From: Kluyvera genomosp. 3
GTDB lineage: Bacteria > Pseudomonadota > Gammaproteobacteria > Enterobacterales > Enterobacteriaceae
Direction: 5' to 3'
DNA: 64,000 nt
NCBI GenBank assembly: GCA_002211745.1
Contig: CP022114.1
Coordinates: 2,698,645-2,762,644, forward strand
This document shows, piece by piece, positions 9,963 to 20,646 of the stretch; position 1 is the first letter of the stretch, and each line of letters opens with the position of its first letter. The notes beneath the pieces are model-generated. The model saw only the letters and a program-made list of their open reading frames with translations, made no database searches and was not told where the DNA came from. Position numbers and translations under genes: made by a program.

Positions 9963-10601
9963 ATGTCAGCTATTGCTCAAGATGAAGCACAGTCGCTAAA
10001 AACACGGATTTTTACCGCCGCCATTGCGGTGTTCGCCGAGCATGGGCTAGCTGGCGCACGCATGGAGCAAATTGCCTCCGAGGCGCAGACCACTAAACGG
10101 ATGGTGGTTTACTACTTCAAAACCAAAGAGCTGCTGTACCAGGCGGTTCTGCAATATGTTTATTCGCGCATTCGCGAAACGGAACAACAGCTCGGGCTGG
10201 AGAACCTGCCGCCGGTCGAGGCGCTGGTACAATTGGTGAAATGGAGCGTTCGCTATCATGTCGAACATGCGGACTTTATGCGGATTATCTGTATGGAGAA
10301 TATGCAGCGCGGAAAATGGCTGCTGGCTTCCGGCGATTTAAAGCGCCTGAACAAAAGCGCCCTCTCCCTGCTGGAGCAAATTCTGCATCGCGGACAAGAA
10401 CTGGGGATTTTTCAGCCCGCGCTCGAGGCCCGCGACGTTCATCGGCTCATCAGCAGCTTCAGCTTCTATCAGGTGTCGAACTTCTACAGCTTTAATAGCC
10501 TCTATCTTGAAGGTCCGCTTCCGGATATTGATGATGAAGCGCTCATTCGCCATCACAGCGATCTGGCGGTGAAATCGATTCTGCGCTTCGTGATCGCCTA
10601 A
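9963..10601 (+). CDS. TetR/AcrR-family regulator of the shikimate module
   Basis: Intact 212-residue regulator. The N-terminal helix-turn-helix is typical: IFTAAIAVFAEHGLAGARMEQIASEAQ followed by TTKRMVVYYFKTKELLYQAVL. The C-terminal ligand domain (from about residue 75) is diverse, as usual. It is divergent from the dehydrogenase/carrier/dehydratase operon, with a candidate palindromic operator between, so it most likely represses that operon until a shikimate-pathway compound binds. The ATG at 9963 is preceded by AGGAG. Effector unknown. Confidence 0.85.
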   Translation: MSAIAQDEAQSLKTRIFTAAIAVFAEHGLAGARMEQIASEAQTTKRMVVYYFKTKELLYQAVLQYVYSRIRETEQQLGLENLPPVEALVQLVKWSVRYHVEHADFMRIICMENMQRGKWLLASGDLKRLNKSALSLLEQILHRGQELGIFQPALEARDVHRLISSFSFYQVSNFYSFNSLYLEGPLPDIDDEALIRHHSDLAVKSILRFVIA

Positions 10602-10609
10602 TCAGCGAG

Positions 10610-10828
10610 TTACGGCTGCCCTGAAAGCGCCGTGACCACTTTTTGCATCGCTTCACGCGTCAGCTCAGCGCGCTGGACCTTATTATTCGCCAGCGCCGTG
10701 CGCAGCACCCCGGCAATCACAATATGCTTAGGTTCCTGCCCTAAATCGCGCATTTCCAGCACCACTTTGCCCACTACGCGACACATTTCCTGGTATAAAA
10801 CGTCGTCTTTCGCCTGATTTCCCATCAT
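10610..10828 (-). CDS. fumD: fumarase D-type small protein FumD
   Basis: A 71-72-residue protein matching E. coli YdhZ/FumD along its length: VVGKVVLEMRDLGQEPKHIVIAGVLRTALAN is the conserved core. FumD has been reported to have fumarase activity in E. coli; it has no resemblance to FumA-C. Two adjacent ATGs (10828 and 10825) are possible starts; the second matches the E. coli start MGN. Position just upstream of pykF, in opposite orientation, is the same as in E. coli. Convergent with the TetR gene (8-base gap). Confidence 0.85.
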   Translation of the reverse strand: MMGNQAKDDVLYQEMCRVVGKVVLEMRDLGQEPKHIVIAGVLRTALANNKVQRAELTREAMQKVVTALSGQP

Positions 10829-11036
10829 TTACGCTCGCTAATTTCCATTAATAATCAATTTATTATTGGTTCGTTTCGCCCAGAAAGCAAATTCGCGCCA
10901 GTCAGAATGCGCGAGCAAACCGCGTGTTGCGCATCGCCAGTGTTACATTTTCACAAAAAAATCGTTTTTGTTTTGTTAATTAGCTAGTTTTGTTTTTGAA
11001 ACAGCGTTTTTATTTTCTTTTTTCGCCATAACATCG

Positions 11037-11073
11037 TATAATCCGCCGCGTTTCTTTCTTGAATGGTTTCAGC
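11037..11073 (+). promoter_or_regulatory. pykF promoter -10 box and Cra (FruR) operator
   Basis: A TATAAT -10 hexamer at 11037-11042 is followed by CTTGAATGGTTTCAGC at 11058-11073; its complement matches the Cra consensus GCTGAAACGTTTCAGC at most positions. Cra bound just downstream of the start represses pykF in E. coli, where the same site occurs. The rest of the gap 10829-11290 is AT-rich leader with no other gene seen. Confidence 0.75.
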
Positions 11074-11290
11074 TCATTGGACTACATCAATAAACGATTA
11101 AAACATCGCCTTTTTGACTATGCTGAACCTCTAGCACACTTTCCTCTGCACGCTTTTTTTATGTCACCTATTCTTATGGCGTGGCATAGCAACTTTCGTA
11201 ATACAGGTTTGACTCCGTGGCCGTGCGCGCATGGAGCGAGAATTCAAAATCCTAATCCTTCTCAATCTCAACTTAAAGACTAAGACTGTC

Positions 11291-12703
11291 ATGAAAAAGA
11301 CCAAAATTGTTTGCACCATCGGGCCGAAAACCGAATCCGAAGAGATGTTAGGCAAAATGCTCGACGCGGGCATGAACGTTATGCGTCTGAACTTCTCCCA
11401 CGGCGACTATGCTGAACACGGTCAGCGCATCCAGAACCTGCGCAACGTGATGAGCAAAACCGGTAAGAAAGCCGCTATCCTGCTGGATACCAAAGGCCCG
11501 GAAATCCGTACTATCAAGCTGGAAGGCGGTAACGACGTTTCCCTGAAAGCTGGCCAGACCTTCACTTTCACCACTGACAAATCTGTTGTCGGTAACAGCG
11601 AAATCGTTGCTGTCACCTACGAAGGTTTCACCAAAGATCTGTCCGTTGGTAACACCGTACTGGTTGACGATGGTCTGATCGGTATGGAAGTCACCGCTAT
11701 CGAAGGTAACAAAGTTATCTGTAAAGTGCTGAACAACGGCGACCTGGGTGAAAACAAAGGCGTTAACCTGCCGGGCGTTTCTATCGCTCTGCCGGCACTG
11801 GCTGAGAAAGACAAGCAAGACCTGATCTTCGGTTGCGAGCAGGGCGTTGACTTCGTTGCGGCTTCCTTTATCCGTAAACGTTCTGACGTCGTTGAAATCC
11901 GCGAGCACCTGAAGGCGCACGGCGGCGAAAACATCCAGATCATCTCCAAAATCGAAAACCAGGAAGGCCTGAACAACTTCGACGAAATCCTCGAAGCTTC
12001 TGACGGCATCATGGTTGCTCGTGGCGACATGGGCGTTGAGATCCCGGTTGAAGAAGTTATCTTCGCGCAGAAGATGATCATCGAAAAATGTATCCGCGCG
12101 CGTAAAGTGGTTATCACTGCGACCCAGATGCTGGATTCCATGATCAAAAACCCGCGTCCGACCCGCGCTGAAGCTGGCGACGTGGCTAACGCCATCCTCG
12201 ACGGTACCGACGCAGTGATGCTGTCCGGCGAATCCGCGAAAGGTAAATACCCGCTGGAAGCGGTCACCATCATGGCGACCATCTGCGAACGTACCGACCG
12301 CGTGATGACCAGCCGTCTGGAGTTCAACAACGACAGCCGTAAACTGCGCATCACCGAAGCCGTTTGCCGTGGCGCGGTTGAAACTGCAGAAAAACTGGAC
12401 GCGCCGCTGATCGTGGTTGCCACCCAGGGCGGTAAATCTGCACGTGCTATCCGTAAATACTTCCCGGATGCCACCATCCTGGCGCTGACCACCAACGAAA
12501 CCACTGCACGTCAGCTGGTGCTGAGCAAAGGCGTTGTCGCTCAGGTTGTCAAAGAAATCAACTCTACCGATGATTTCTACCGTCTGGGTAAAGAAGTCGC
12601 TGTCGAAAGCGGCCTGGCACAGAAAGGCGACGTAGTTGTGATGGTTTCCGGCGCGCTGGTTCCGAGCGGCACCACCAACACCGCATCCGTGCACGTACTG
12701 TAA
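11291..12703 (+). CDS. pykF: pyruvate kinase I (fructose-1,6-bisphosphate activated)
   Basis: Cytosolic enzyme converting phosphoenolpyruvate and ADP to pyruvate and ATP in the last step of glycolysis. From ATG 11291 ([16 protein letters not shown]) it is 470 residues, the exact length of E. coli PykF. Active-site blocks [23 protein letters not shown] and [19 protein letters not shown] are intact, as is the C-terminal allosteric domain ending SVHVL. The frame is open further upstream, but only this start matches the family. Preceded by a Cra operator and followed by a strong terminator, so monocistronic. One of the few long genes here with no frame break. Confidence 0.97.
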   Translation: MKKTKIVCTIGPKTESEEMLGKMLDAGMNVMRLNFSHGDYAEHGQRIQNLRNVMSKTGKKAAILLDTKGPEIRTIKLEGGNDVSLKAGQTFTFTTDKSVVGNSEIVAVTYEGFTKDLSVGNTVLVDDGLIGMEVTAIEGNKVICKVLNNGDLGENKGVNLPGVSIALPALAEKDKQDLIFGCEQGVDFVAASFIRKRSDVVEIREHLKAHGGENIQIISKIENQEGLNNFDEILEASDGIMVARGDMGVEIPVEEVIFAQKMIIEKCIRARKVVITATQMLDSMIKNPRPTRAEAGDVANAILDGTDAVMLSGESAKGKYPLEAVTIMATICERTDRVMTSRLEFNNDSRKLRITEAVCRGAVETAEKLDAPLIVVATQGGKSARAIRKYFPDATILALTTNETTARQLVLSKGVVAQVVKEINSTDDFYRLGKEVAVESGLAQKGDVVVMVSGALVPSGTTNTASVHVL

Positions 12704-12731
12704 TAATTCACATACTTATTATAGTTTGCCT

Positions 12732-12759
12732 AAAAAAGCGCCCTCGGGCGCTTTTTTTA
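12732..12759 (+). terminator. rho-independent terminator of pykF
   Basis: Stem AAAAAAGCGCCC / GGGCGCTTTTTTT with loop TC(G), 28 bases after the pykF stop; classic GC stem with a T tract. Confidence 0.9.
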
Positions 12760-12939
12760 TACATTCTGATAACGGAGCTCAATAAATAATCCAATAGGCT
12801 GTCACTATTTAAACTTCGATTATCTAAGATGAATCCGATGGAAGTCCTCTGTTTTCACACACTTTTTCCCCGTAAAACCGTAAAGTCGATGCTTCTTTGA
12901 GCGAACGATCAAAAATAAGGGAAATCGCATAAAAAAATA

Positions 12940-12969
12940 TTCTCAATATAAAAAAGTTTGTGTAATACT
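12940..12969 (+). promoter_or_regulatory. lpp promoter
   Basis: TTCTCA (12940-12945), 17-base AT-rich spacer, TAATACT (12963-12969), followed by the leader with TGGAGATTAACTC; nearly identical to the strong constitutive lpp promoter of E. coli. The remaining gap after the pykF terminator (12760-12939) is AT-rich and holds nothing else I recognise. Confidence 0.85.
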
Positions 12970-13001
12970 TGTAACGCTACATGGAGATTAACTCAATCTA
13001 G

Positions 13002-13250
<249 letters not shown>

Positions 13251-13262
13251 GAGTTCTGGTAA

Positions 13263-13297
13263 TAAAAATGGCGCACATTGTGCGCCATTTTTTTTGC
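13263..13297 (+). terminator. lpp terminator
   Basis: Stem AAAAATGGCGCACA / TGTGCGCCATTTTT followed by a run of T; follows the lpp stop by 12 bases. It can also serve the convergent ldtE gene. Confidence 0.9.
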
Positions 13298-13314
13298 CTG
13301 CGATTTACCCTTTC

Positions 13315-14287
13315 CTACTGCGTCATGGTTTCTGAGGCCACTGTACTATTCTGCGCCGACAGCACCGATGCCGCGCCCTGCCCTCAGAGACAATCACCGG
13401 ATACCCGGCACGACGCGACAACGCGCTTTTCACCTGTCCTTCACTCGCCTGTTCAGCAAACTGTTTGAAGCCCGACGACAAGGTCATCTTCATGGTTTGC
13501 GTATCCTGCGCTTCGTTCTGCGACAACGGGCGGTGCACTTCCAGATAACGTGTGCCGTTCGGCTCTACCGCATACTTCACCGGCTCATTAATCACCCGCA
13601 CCGGCGTGCCGCTGCGCACCTGCGCGAACAGCGCCTTGATGTCCGGCGCATTCATGCGAATGCAGCCCGAGCTCACGCGCAGGCCGACGCTATCCGGCGC
13701 GTTGGTGCCATGGATGAGATATTCGCCGTTACCATAGGCCAGACGCAGCGCATAAAGCCCCAGCGGGTTATTGGGCCCGGCAGGCACGACCGGCGGCAAT
13801 GTAACGCCACGCTCCAGAGAGCGCTTGCGGATACCCGCCGTCGGCGTCCAGGTCGGGTTTGGGATCTTCTGTCCTACCCGAGTCGTCATTTCCGGGGTTT
13901 CCAGCCCCTGCAGGCCAATACCAATCGGATAGACCTGTACCTGCTGTTCGCCCGGTGGGAAGTAGTACAGGCGCAGTTCGGCAAGGTTAACCACTATCCC
14001 TTCGCGCGGTACGTCCGGCAGCAGCATCTGCGATGGAATGGTCACCACGGTACCAGGACGAGGAACCGGCGCGATCGTATTGTTGGCTTCAAGAATGAGC
14101 ATCGCCGCCGTATCAAAGCGGCGGGCGATCGCCTGTAGGTTCTTATCCCCTCCTGAACGGTGTAGGTTTGATTGTGGCCGATTAAACGGCTATTGGCTGG
14201 GGGTAATGGGTAGTCGACTGCCCAGGCGCTGGAAATCGCGCTGAGGGCACCTAAAATGCTGAGTGTTAAGAGGGACGCGCGCTTCAT
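13315..14287 (-). CDS. ldtE: L,D-transpeptidase LdtE (YnhG)
   Basis: Periplasmic enzyme forming 3-3 cross-links in peptidoglycan. Signal peptide to about residue 23 (AWA), LysM-type segment [21 protein letters not shown], then the YkuD catalytic domain with motif [20 protein letters not shown], whose Cys is the nucleophile. Matches E. coli LdtE through the whole length. Two frame breaks: near 14148 (in the LysM segment) and near 13374; with both repaired the protein ends [17 protein letters not shown] at the TAG at 13315. Sits between lpp and suf as in E. coli. Confidence 0.9.
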
Positions 14288-14397
14288 ATCTGGATTCCTT
14301 ATTCATATTCACTGACAACATGCCAGAAAGCTGAACCACCAGCGTGGTGAGCTGCTCGCCCACCTTTCGTAACAGAATGAAAGCTGTCTATTTGATA

Positions 14398-14811
14398 TTA
14401 GCTAAAACTCGCCGCCTGCGTGCGGATCGCACGAATCATTGCCTCCAGCCCTGAGAACGCGATGGTGTAAGATGCTGCGCCAGCGCCATTTGTTCAAACC
14501 AGGGGCGCACATCAAAGGCCTGTACATCCGCGGCGGTCATCCCATCGTAAAGGATAAAGACGACGGCAATCAACCCCTTAACAATCGCCGCATCGCTATC
14601 CCCCTGTAGCGTGATGTGCCCTTGCGCATCGCGCCCCATCACGATCCACACCTGGCTCTGGCATCCCTGAATAATATGCTCCGGGCTATGCTGCTCGGGC
14701 TGAGGGGGGCAGCCGCTGGCCCAGTTCGATGATATAGAGGTACTTCTCTTCCCAGTTGGCGCAACGGTTGAAATTGCGCAACAGTTTCTCTTTGTCAGGT
14801 AAAGCCGCCAT
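14398..14811 (-). CDS. sufE: cysteine desulfuration protein SufE
   Basis: Accepts sulfur from SufS for iron-sulfur cluster assembly under iron or oxidative stress. Start [14 protein letters not shown]; acceptor cysteine in [10 protein letters not shown] (equivalent of Cys51); ending [15 protein letters not shown]. Three single-base losses (near 14703, 14697 and 14453; the first two in adjacent C runs on the coding strand) disrupt the frame; replacing them gives 138 residues, the length of E. coli SufE. Last gene of the suf operon, 12 bases after sufS. Confidence 0.9.
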
Positions 14812-14823
14812 GATGACTCCCTG

Positions 14824-16043
14824 TTATCCTAATAAACGGCGAATGCGTTGTAGGCCCGCCACCAGGCGGTCGACCTCCTCAACGGTGTTATACATCGCCA
14901 GCGACGCCCGGCACATCGCGGGCACCTGATAAAATTCCATCAACGGCATCGCACAGTGATGACCCGTTCGTACGGCGATACCGTAATTATCAAGGAAGCT
15001 ACCCACGTCATAGGCATGATGCTTGCCGAGATTAAATGCAATCACCCCCAGCCGCTCCGCAGGGCCATAGAGATGCAGGTCCGGCACGTTCGCCAGCGCA
15101 TCCAGCGCGTAGCGCATCAGCGTCTGTTCATATTCGCCGATTTGTGTCAGCCCCAGTGCCGTGACGTAATCCAGCGCCGCTCCCAGGCCGATAATGCCGC
15201 CTGTATTCGGCGTACCGGCTTCAAATCGCCACGGCGCTTTTGCCCAGGTGGTGCCTTCACTGAGGCTAACAGTCGCGATCATCGAACCGCCCCCTCCCAC
15301 GGCGGCATCGCCTGCAGGATCTCGGCCTTGACGTACAGCGCGCCAATCCCCGTCGGGCCGTAGAGCTTATGGCCCGAAAAAGCGTAGAAGTCGCAGTCCA
15401 GCGCCTGGACGTCAACCGGGTGATGCATCACCGCCTGGGCACCATCGACCAGGACCTTCGCGCCATGACTGTGTGCCAGCGTAATCAACTCCGCCAACGG
15501 GTTCTCGGTGCCCAGAACATTGGATACCTGCGTGACCGCCAGCAGGCGCGTGCGGGCATCAAACAGCTCTACCGCAGCCGCCATTTGTAACGTTCCGTCC
15601 GCATTGAGTGGAATCACCCGTAGCTGCGCGCCCGTGCGCGCGCAGAGCATCTGCCAGGGCACGATATTCGCGTGGTGCTCCATCGTGGTAATCACAATAT
15701 TGTCACCCGCCTGGACGTTGCTGTTCCCCCAACTGTTGGCAACCAGGTTAATCGCCTCGGTGGTGCCGCGCACAAAAACGATCTCTTCCGCGCTCGCGGC
15801 ATTGAGGAAATGCGCCACCTTCTGGCGCACCTCTTCCATGCGCTGCGTGGCTTCGGCACTTAACGTGTGAATGCCACGGTGCACCGCAGCATAGCCGTTG
15901 CGATAAAACGCCGCCTCGGCATGGATAACTTGCTCGGGTTTCTGCGCGCTGGCGGCGGAATCGAGGTAGGCCAGCGGCTGACCGTTGACTTCACGCGAGA
16001 GCACCGGAAAATCTGCGCGAACCTGTTGTACGGAAAAGGTCAT
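14824..16043 (-). CDS. sufS: cysteine desulfurase SufS
   Basis: PLP-dependent enzyme removing sulfur from L-cysteine and passing it to SufE. PLP-binding lysine in [11 protein letters not shown], active-site cysteine in [11 protein letters not shown], substrate-contacting block [11 protein letters not shown]. About 406 residues after one G is restored near 15290 (WEGGGSMIA), equal to E. coli. The start ATG 16043 overlaps the sufD stop (CAATGA), so the two are translationally coupled. Part of sufABCDSE. Confidence 0.95.
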
Positions 16044-17312
16044 TGTTTACCTCCTGCCAGACGTAGCCCAATGCGCGCCAACACATGCTGTTTTAGCGCA
16101 TCAAGGGCAATGGCATCGGTCAGCCGGCGGCAAACGCGTAGAGAATGATGTTTCTCGCCTCCTCCAGCGCAATCCCGCGCGAGCGTAGATAAAAGAGCTG
16201 CTCGTCATCGATGCGCCCGACGGTGGCGCCGTGGCTGCATTTTACGTCATCGGCGTAAATCTCCAGCTGCGGCTTGGTGTCGACCTCCGCCAGACGCCCA
16301 GCAGCAGATTATTGTTGGTCATCTGACCGTCGGTTTTAATGGCGTGCGGCGCCACGGTAATCACGCCGTTAAACACCGCGCGTCCCTTATCTTTGACGAT
16401 AGTTTTATGCAGCTGGCGGCTATTACAGTAGCCCTGGTTATGTTCAAGCCAGGTACGACTGTCGCAGACTTCCGAATTGACCGGCATCGCCAGGCTGTTC
16501 AGCCGTAACGTGCTGTTTTCACCATTCAATTGCGCACTACTGTGGTGGCGCGTCACCGCCGCGCCCAGCAGAAAACTGTGGCTAAAAACGGCGGAATCGC
16601 GTCCTAGCCGCAGATCGTTATGGGAAAAATGGTAGCTCTGGTCGTTTTCAAACCCCAGCTTCAGATGCTGTAACCGGGCGTTGTCGGCGATATCCATGGT
16701 CAGCCTTGCGCCGGTAAAATGACGCACCGTGTTCAGGCTGACGTACTGTTCAATCACCGTCGCCTGTGCCCCTTCCGCCAGCTTGAGATGGTGACGATAG
16801 TGCGCCGTATTCATCTCATCTGTTTCCAGACCGCGCGTAATGTGCAGCAACAGCAGCGGCTTGTCGGGGCACTGGTTACGGCGCACCTGAATATGCGTGA
16901 CGCTGGTGGACAGGCTTTCGGTGAGATGCAGGAAGGCTTCAGGATGCACCGCATCCGGCAGCGACTGACGTTGATTATTCACCGTGACGTCGAATCCGCT
17001 GTTGCTGACGTCGTCGCTAAGACGGGGATCGAACTGACCGTCCACAAACACCAGCCGATACGCATCCAGCGCCACCGCGTGGCTGTCGCGCTGCTCATCC
17101 GTCAATGCGGGCAGCGCCGGGGCGACGAAAGTGCTGGCCAGCAGTTTATCCAGCGCAGTGTACTTCCAGTCTTCGTCTTTACGCGTCGGTAAACCAAGCT
17201 GATGCAGCTGCTGGAGATGCTCTAACGCCTGAGGTGATGCCTGACCACCGCGCGCCTGAACCAGCGCATGCCACTGTTGCAATGCGCTATTGTTGCTCGC
17301 TAAGCCAGCCAT
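16040..17312 (-). CDS. sufD: Fe-S cluster assembly scaffold protein SufD
   Basis: Partner of SufB and SufC in the SufBC2D scaffold complex. Start [15 protein letters not shown]; the beta-helix core with [20 protein letters not shown] and [15 protein letters not shown] is readily recognised, followed after repair by [18 protein letters not shown], the conserved C-terminal signature. Frame breaks near 16303 and 16125. The start overlaps the end of sufC by 26 bases. Length after repair about 424 residues, as in E. coli (423). Confidence 0.93.
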
Positions 17313-18031
17313 AGCCCTGCTCCTCCAGTTGTTTCACGAGCCGGAAATCACCGGATTTTACGATACGCCCTTGGTACAGCACGTGGACGACATCAGGTTT
17401 GATGTAGTCCAGAATGCGCTGGTAATGGGTGACGATAATAAAGGCGCGCTTGCCGTCGCGCAGCGCGTTAACCCCTTCGGCGACGATTTTCAGCGCGTCG
17501 ATATCCAACCCGGAATCCGTTTCATCCAGAATACACAGCTCTGGCTCCAGCACTGCCATTTGCAGGATGTCATTGCGCTTTTTCTCACCGCCGGAGAAAC
17601 CCACGTTGACCGAGCGAGTCAGTAAATCCGCTGGCATCTTCAGTAAGTTGATCTTCTCTTCCATCAGATCCTGAAAGTCGAAGCGATCCAGCGGCTCCTG
17701 GCCACGATGAGCACGTACTGCGTTGAGTGCGGTTTGCAGGAAGAACTGGTTGCTCACGCCGGGGATCTCAACCGGATACTGGAAGGCCATAAAAATGCCT
17801 TCGCCAGCGCGTTCTTCTGGCGAGAGCGTCAGCAGATCGTGCCCTTAAAGGTCACAGATCCTCCCGTTACGCTGTAGTCTTCTCGGCCCGCCAGCGTCGC
17901 GGAGAGCGTACTTTTCCCGGAGCCGTTCGGCCCATAATGGCGTGCACCTCGCCTGGGCGCACGTTCAGGCTCACGCCACGCAGGATCTCTTTTTCATCAA
18001 CGGAGAGCTGTAATTCATTGATATTCAACAT
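17287..18031 (-). CDS. sufC: Fe-S cluster assembly ATPase SufC
   Basis: ABC-type ATPase of the cytosolic SufBC2D complex. After repair of one base near 17932, Walker A reads GPNGSGKST; signature FSGGEKKR; Walker B ELCILDETDSGLD; switch THYQRILDYI. Second break near 17845 (GKG-like loop). Starts MLNINELQLSVDEK at 18031; 248 residues after repair, the length of E. coli SufC. 17 bases separate it from the sufB stop. Confidence 0.95.
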
Positions 18032-18048
18032 ATCGCTTCCCTTAATCC

Positions 18049-19534
18049 TTAACCGACGCTGTGTTCAAGGCTGATAGCCAGCAGTTTTTGCGCTTCCACG
18101 GCGAACTCCAGCGGCAGTTCCGAGAAAACATCCTTACAAAATCCATTGACGATCATTGAGATGGCATCATCTTCGCTAATCCCGCGCTGCAAACAGTAAA
18201 ACAGCTGATCTTCACCAATACGTGACGTGGTGGCCTCGTGCTCCAACTGCGCGCTGTTATTACGGCACTCCACATAAGGGAAAGTATGCGCGCCACAGTC
18301 AGGGCCAATCAGCATCGAGTCGCACTGGGTGTAGTTACGGGCGTTGGTCGCCGTCGGCATGATTTTGACCAGACCGCGATAGCTGTTCTGGCTGTGCCCG
18401 GCGGAGATCCCTTCGAAATAATGGTCGATTTGGTATTTTTGCCAATGTGAATCATCTTGGTGCCGGTATCGGCCTGCTGATGGCCGCTGGTCAGCGCCAC
18501 CGAGAAGAACTCGCCGACCGAATTATCGCCGCGCAGAATGCAGCTGGGGTATTTCCAGGTGATCGCCGAGCCCGTTTCCGACTGTGTCCAGGACATCTTG
18601 CTGTTTTCGCCTTCGCACAGCGCGCGCTTGGTCACGAAGTTCAGGATCCGCCGCTATTGTTATCGCCGGGGAACCAGTTCTGCACGGTGGAATATTTCAC
18701 TTCCGCGTCTTTATGAATGATCACCTCCACCACCGCCGCGTGCAGCTGATAGCTGTCGCGTACCGGGGCCGAGCAGCCTTCAATGTAGCTGACATAGCTG
18801 CCTTCATCGGCAATCAGAATGGTGCGTTCAAACTGGCCGGTTTTCTCCGCATTGATGCGGAAATAGGTCGACAGCTCCATCGGGCAGCGCACGCCTTTGG
18901 GGATATAAATAAAGGTACCGTCCGACGCCACCGCGGCGTTCAGCGCGGCGAAGAAGTTGTCATTTTCCGGCACCACCGTGCCAAGATAACGTTTGACCAG
19001 CTCGGGATGTTCGTGAATCGCTTCACCGAACGAGCAAAAGATAATGCCCTGCTCCGAGAGCTTTTCCCGGTAGGTCGTCGCGACCGAGACAGAATCAAAA
19101 ATCGCGTCAACCGCGACCTCTTTCCCCTCACGCACCGGCACGCCCAGTTGGTTAAACGCGGCCTCCACCTCATCGGTTAAAAAGCTGCTGGTCCCGGTCT
19201 GCTGCTGCGCGCCGGGTTCAGAGGCGCAGCTATCGTCGCAGTTCCCGCAGGACGGCGCAGAGTAATAGCTGTAATCCTGGTAATTCAGCGAATCGTATTT
19301 CGCTTTTAGCCAGTGCGGTTCTTCCATCAAAAGCCAGGCGCGGTAAGCCTTCAGGCGAAATTCCAGCATCCATTCCGGTTCGTTGCGCCTGGCGGAAATC
19401 GCCCGCACCACCTCTTCGTTGATGCCTTTCGCCAACTCATCGGTTTGCAGCTGGGTGAAGAACCCTTCTTTATAGTTCAGCGGGCCACCGGCCCAGGTCT
19501 GGACATCGTCAGTTGCGTCAGTATTACGCGTCAT
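18049..19534 (-). CDS. sufB: Fe-S cluster scaffold protein SufB
   Basis: Core scaffold on which the [4Fe-4S] cluster is built. Nearly identical to E. coli Suf[19 protein letters not shown] near residue 100, [27 protein letters not shown] and the end [17 protein letters not shown]. Two breaks (near 18648 and 18415), each one base short in a G run; with both restored and start at 19534 ([10 protein letters not shown]) it is 495 residues, exactly the E. coli length. A second ATG at 19537 directly precedes it. Confidence 0.95.
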
Positions 19535-19544
19535 CATGTACCGC

Positions 19545-19913
19545 CTATACTCCGAAGCTTTCGCCGCAGCCACATTCGTTCTGCGCCTTCGGATTATGAT
19601 ATTTGAACAGCTGATTCAAACCTTCGCGCACGTAATCCACTTCCGTGCCGTCAATAAACGGCATTGCGCGTAAAGGCACCCACAGCTTCGCGCCGTCGGA
19701 TTCAAACAACAGATCGTCTTTATCCGGCTCGCTTACCGCGTCCAGCATGTAGCCAAAGCCCGCGCAGCCGGTCTGCTTCACCCCTAAACGCACGCCCTGA
19801 ATCGTTGGCTGCTGTTTGACCAGCTCACGAATATGCGCCGCGGCCGACGGCGTCAGCGTAATGCCACGCCAGGTCACATCGTTGGGATCGAAGGTTCCTG
19901 AATGTAAATCCAT
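19545..19913 (-). CDS. sufA: A-type Fe-S carrier SufA
   Basis: Intact 122-residue carrier that moves clusters from SufBC2D to target proteins. The three conserved cysteines are in KQTGCAGFGY and NECGCGESF. First gene of sufABCDSE; a 10-base gap precedes sufB. A palindromic Fur box lies about 45 bases upstream, matching iron-repressed expression of suf in E. coli. Confidence 0.95.
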   Translation of the reverse strand: MDLHSGTFDPNDVTWRGITLTPSAAAHIRELVKQQPTIQGVRLGVKQTGCAGFGYMLDAVSEPDKDDLLFESDGAKLWVPLRAMPFIDGTEVDYVREGLNQLFKYHNPKAQNECGCGESFGV

Positions 19914-19957
19914 AGGTATACCTCATCAGTGGAGCCACAAAGGGTTAACGCTATGTT

Positions 19958-19976
19958 AGTGATAATGATTATCACT
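19958..19976 (-). promoter_or_regulatory. Fur box of the suf operon
   Basis: Perfect 19-base palindrome AGTGATAATGATTATCACT, fitting the Fur consensus GATAATGATAATCATTATC closely, 45 bases before sufA. It indicates iron-dependent repression. The rest of the gap to about 20300 is AT-rich and shows no gene. Confidence 0.85.
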
Positions 19977-20299
19977 TCAACCCGCACCGCGTGGGGATAT
20001 TCCACGCGGCCCCTTTCCTCAGGCCTTTTTATAAGCATAGACCCTGTCGTCACGCGCGAGTGAGATAGCGAATTTTTTATAATGAATTGAAAAATAATGT
20101 ATTTATGATGGATGCCGGGCAAAAAAGGAAGGAGTGCTAAAGATGCATAGCCAATACCTATTTATTTAATCGGTTTTGGCGTGTTCTGTGAATCAAGGGG
20201 TTAGAGGATTATCAATGAGTTATAAAAACCACTGTCTAGACAAATGGGGACATATACAGACTTTTTATCCCCAAAACACCCCCCACAACATCCTTTGCC

Positions 20300-20595
20300 C
20301 CATTACGCCCCAGCATTAACTATCAGTCCAGGCCCATTTAAACGTGCCGGTCCACATCCCACTATAGATACGGTTTTCAGAGGCGTAGGTATCAGGAACG
20401 CAGATAACTCGCCCGCGTGGTTCACAGGAGAGCTGCGGGATAGATATCTTTCCCGTTTAAACCACCAGCAAACTCACCTTCACCCCGTGCCACCAGCAAC
20501 TTTGCCTTTGCGACAGACGGGAGATCATCCGGCTACTCGGTAGGCGTTCTTGAGCTGGAACTGCCCCTTCTTTCCGCGAATTGATTTAGCCACAT
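20300..20595 (-). pseudogene. remnant of lambda-type tail-tip (host specificity) protein J
   Basis: Read on the - strand from ATG 20595: MWLNQFAERRGSSSSRTPTE, stop, then DDLPSVAKAKLLVARGEGEF and NGKDIY, which matches the N-terminus of prophage J proteins (…SSSRTPVEAPDSLQSIAKAK…GEGEFAGG). A second piece, ISCEP-like LSCEPRGRVICVPDTY then RIYSGMWTGTFKWAWTD, corresponds to lambda J RGRILQVPSNY…YSGIWDGTFK. The two pieces are separated by far more sequence in intact J, so an internal deletion has occurred; stops and shifts show it is dead. This is real decay rather than a single missing base. Confidence 0.8.
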
Positions 20596-20602
20596 TCCGC
20601 CC

Positions 20603-20628
20603 ATAAAAAACCGCCCTAAGGCGGTTAT
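20603..20628 (-). terminator. terminator of the YnfC-like gene
   Basis: On the - strand AACCGCC-TTAG-GGCGGTTTTTTAT, about 20 bases after the stop at 20647. Confidence 0.8.
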
Positions 20629-20646
20629 TCGTCGAGTATAGGTAGT

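Noticed and set aside
11348-12694. 448-codon frame antisense to pykF
   Set aside because: Composition follows reverse-complement pykF codons; pykF itself is complete and certain.
13278-14138. Long open frame opposite ldtE
   Set aside because: Shadow of the ldtE coding sequence; GC-rich genes here give many such frames.
20244-20543. A 99-codon open frame on the + strand between suf and the YnfC-like gene
   Set aside because: It is antisense to the J-protein remnant, rich in Pro/His without family motifs, and has no ribosome site.
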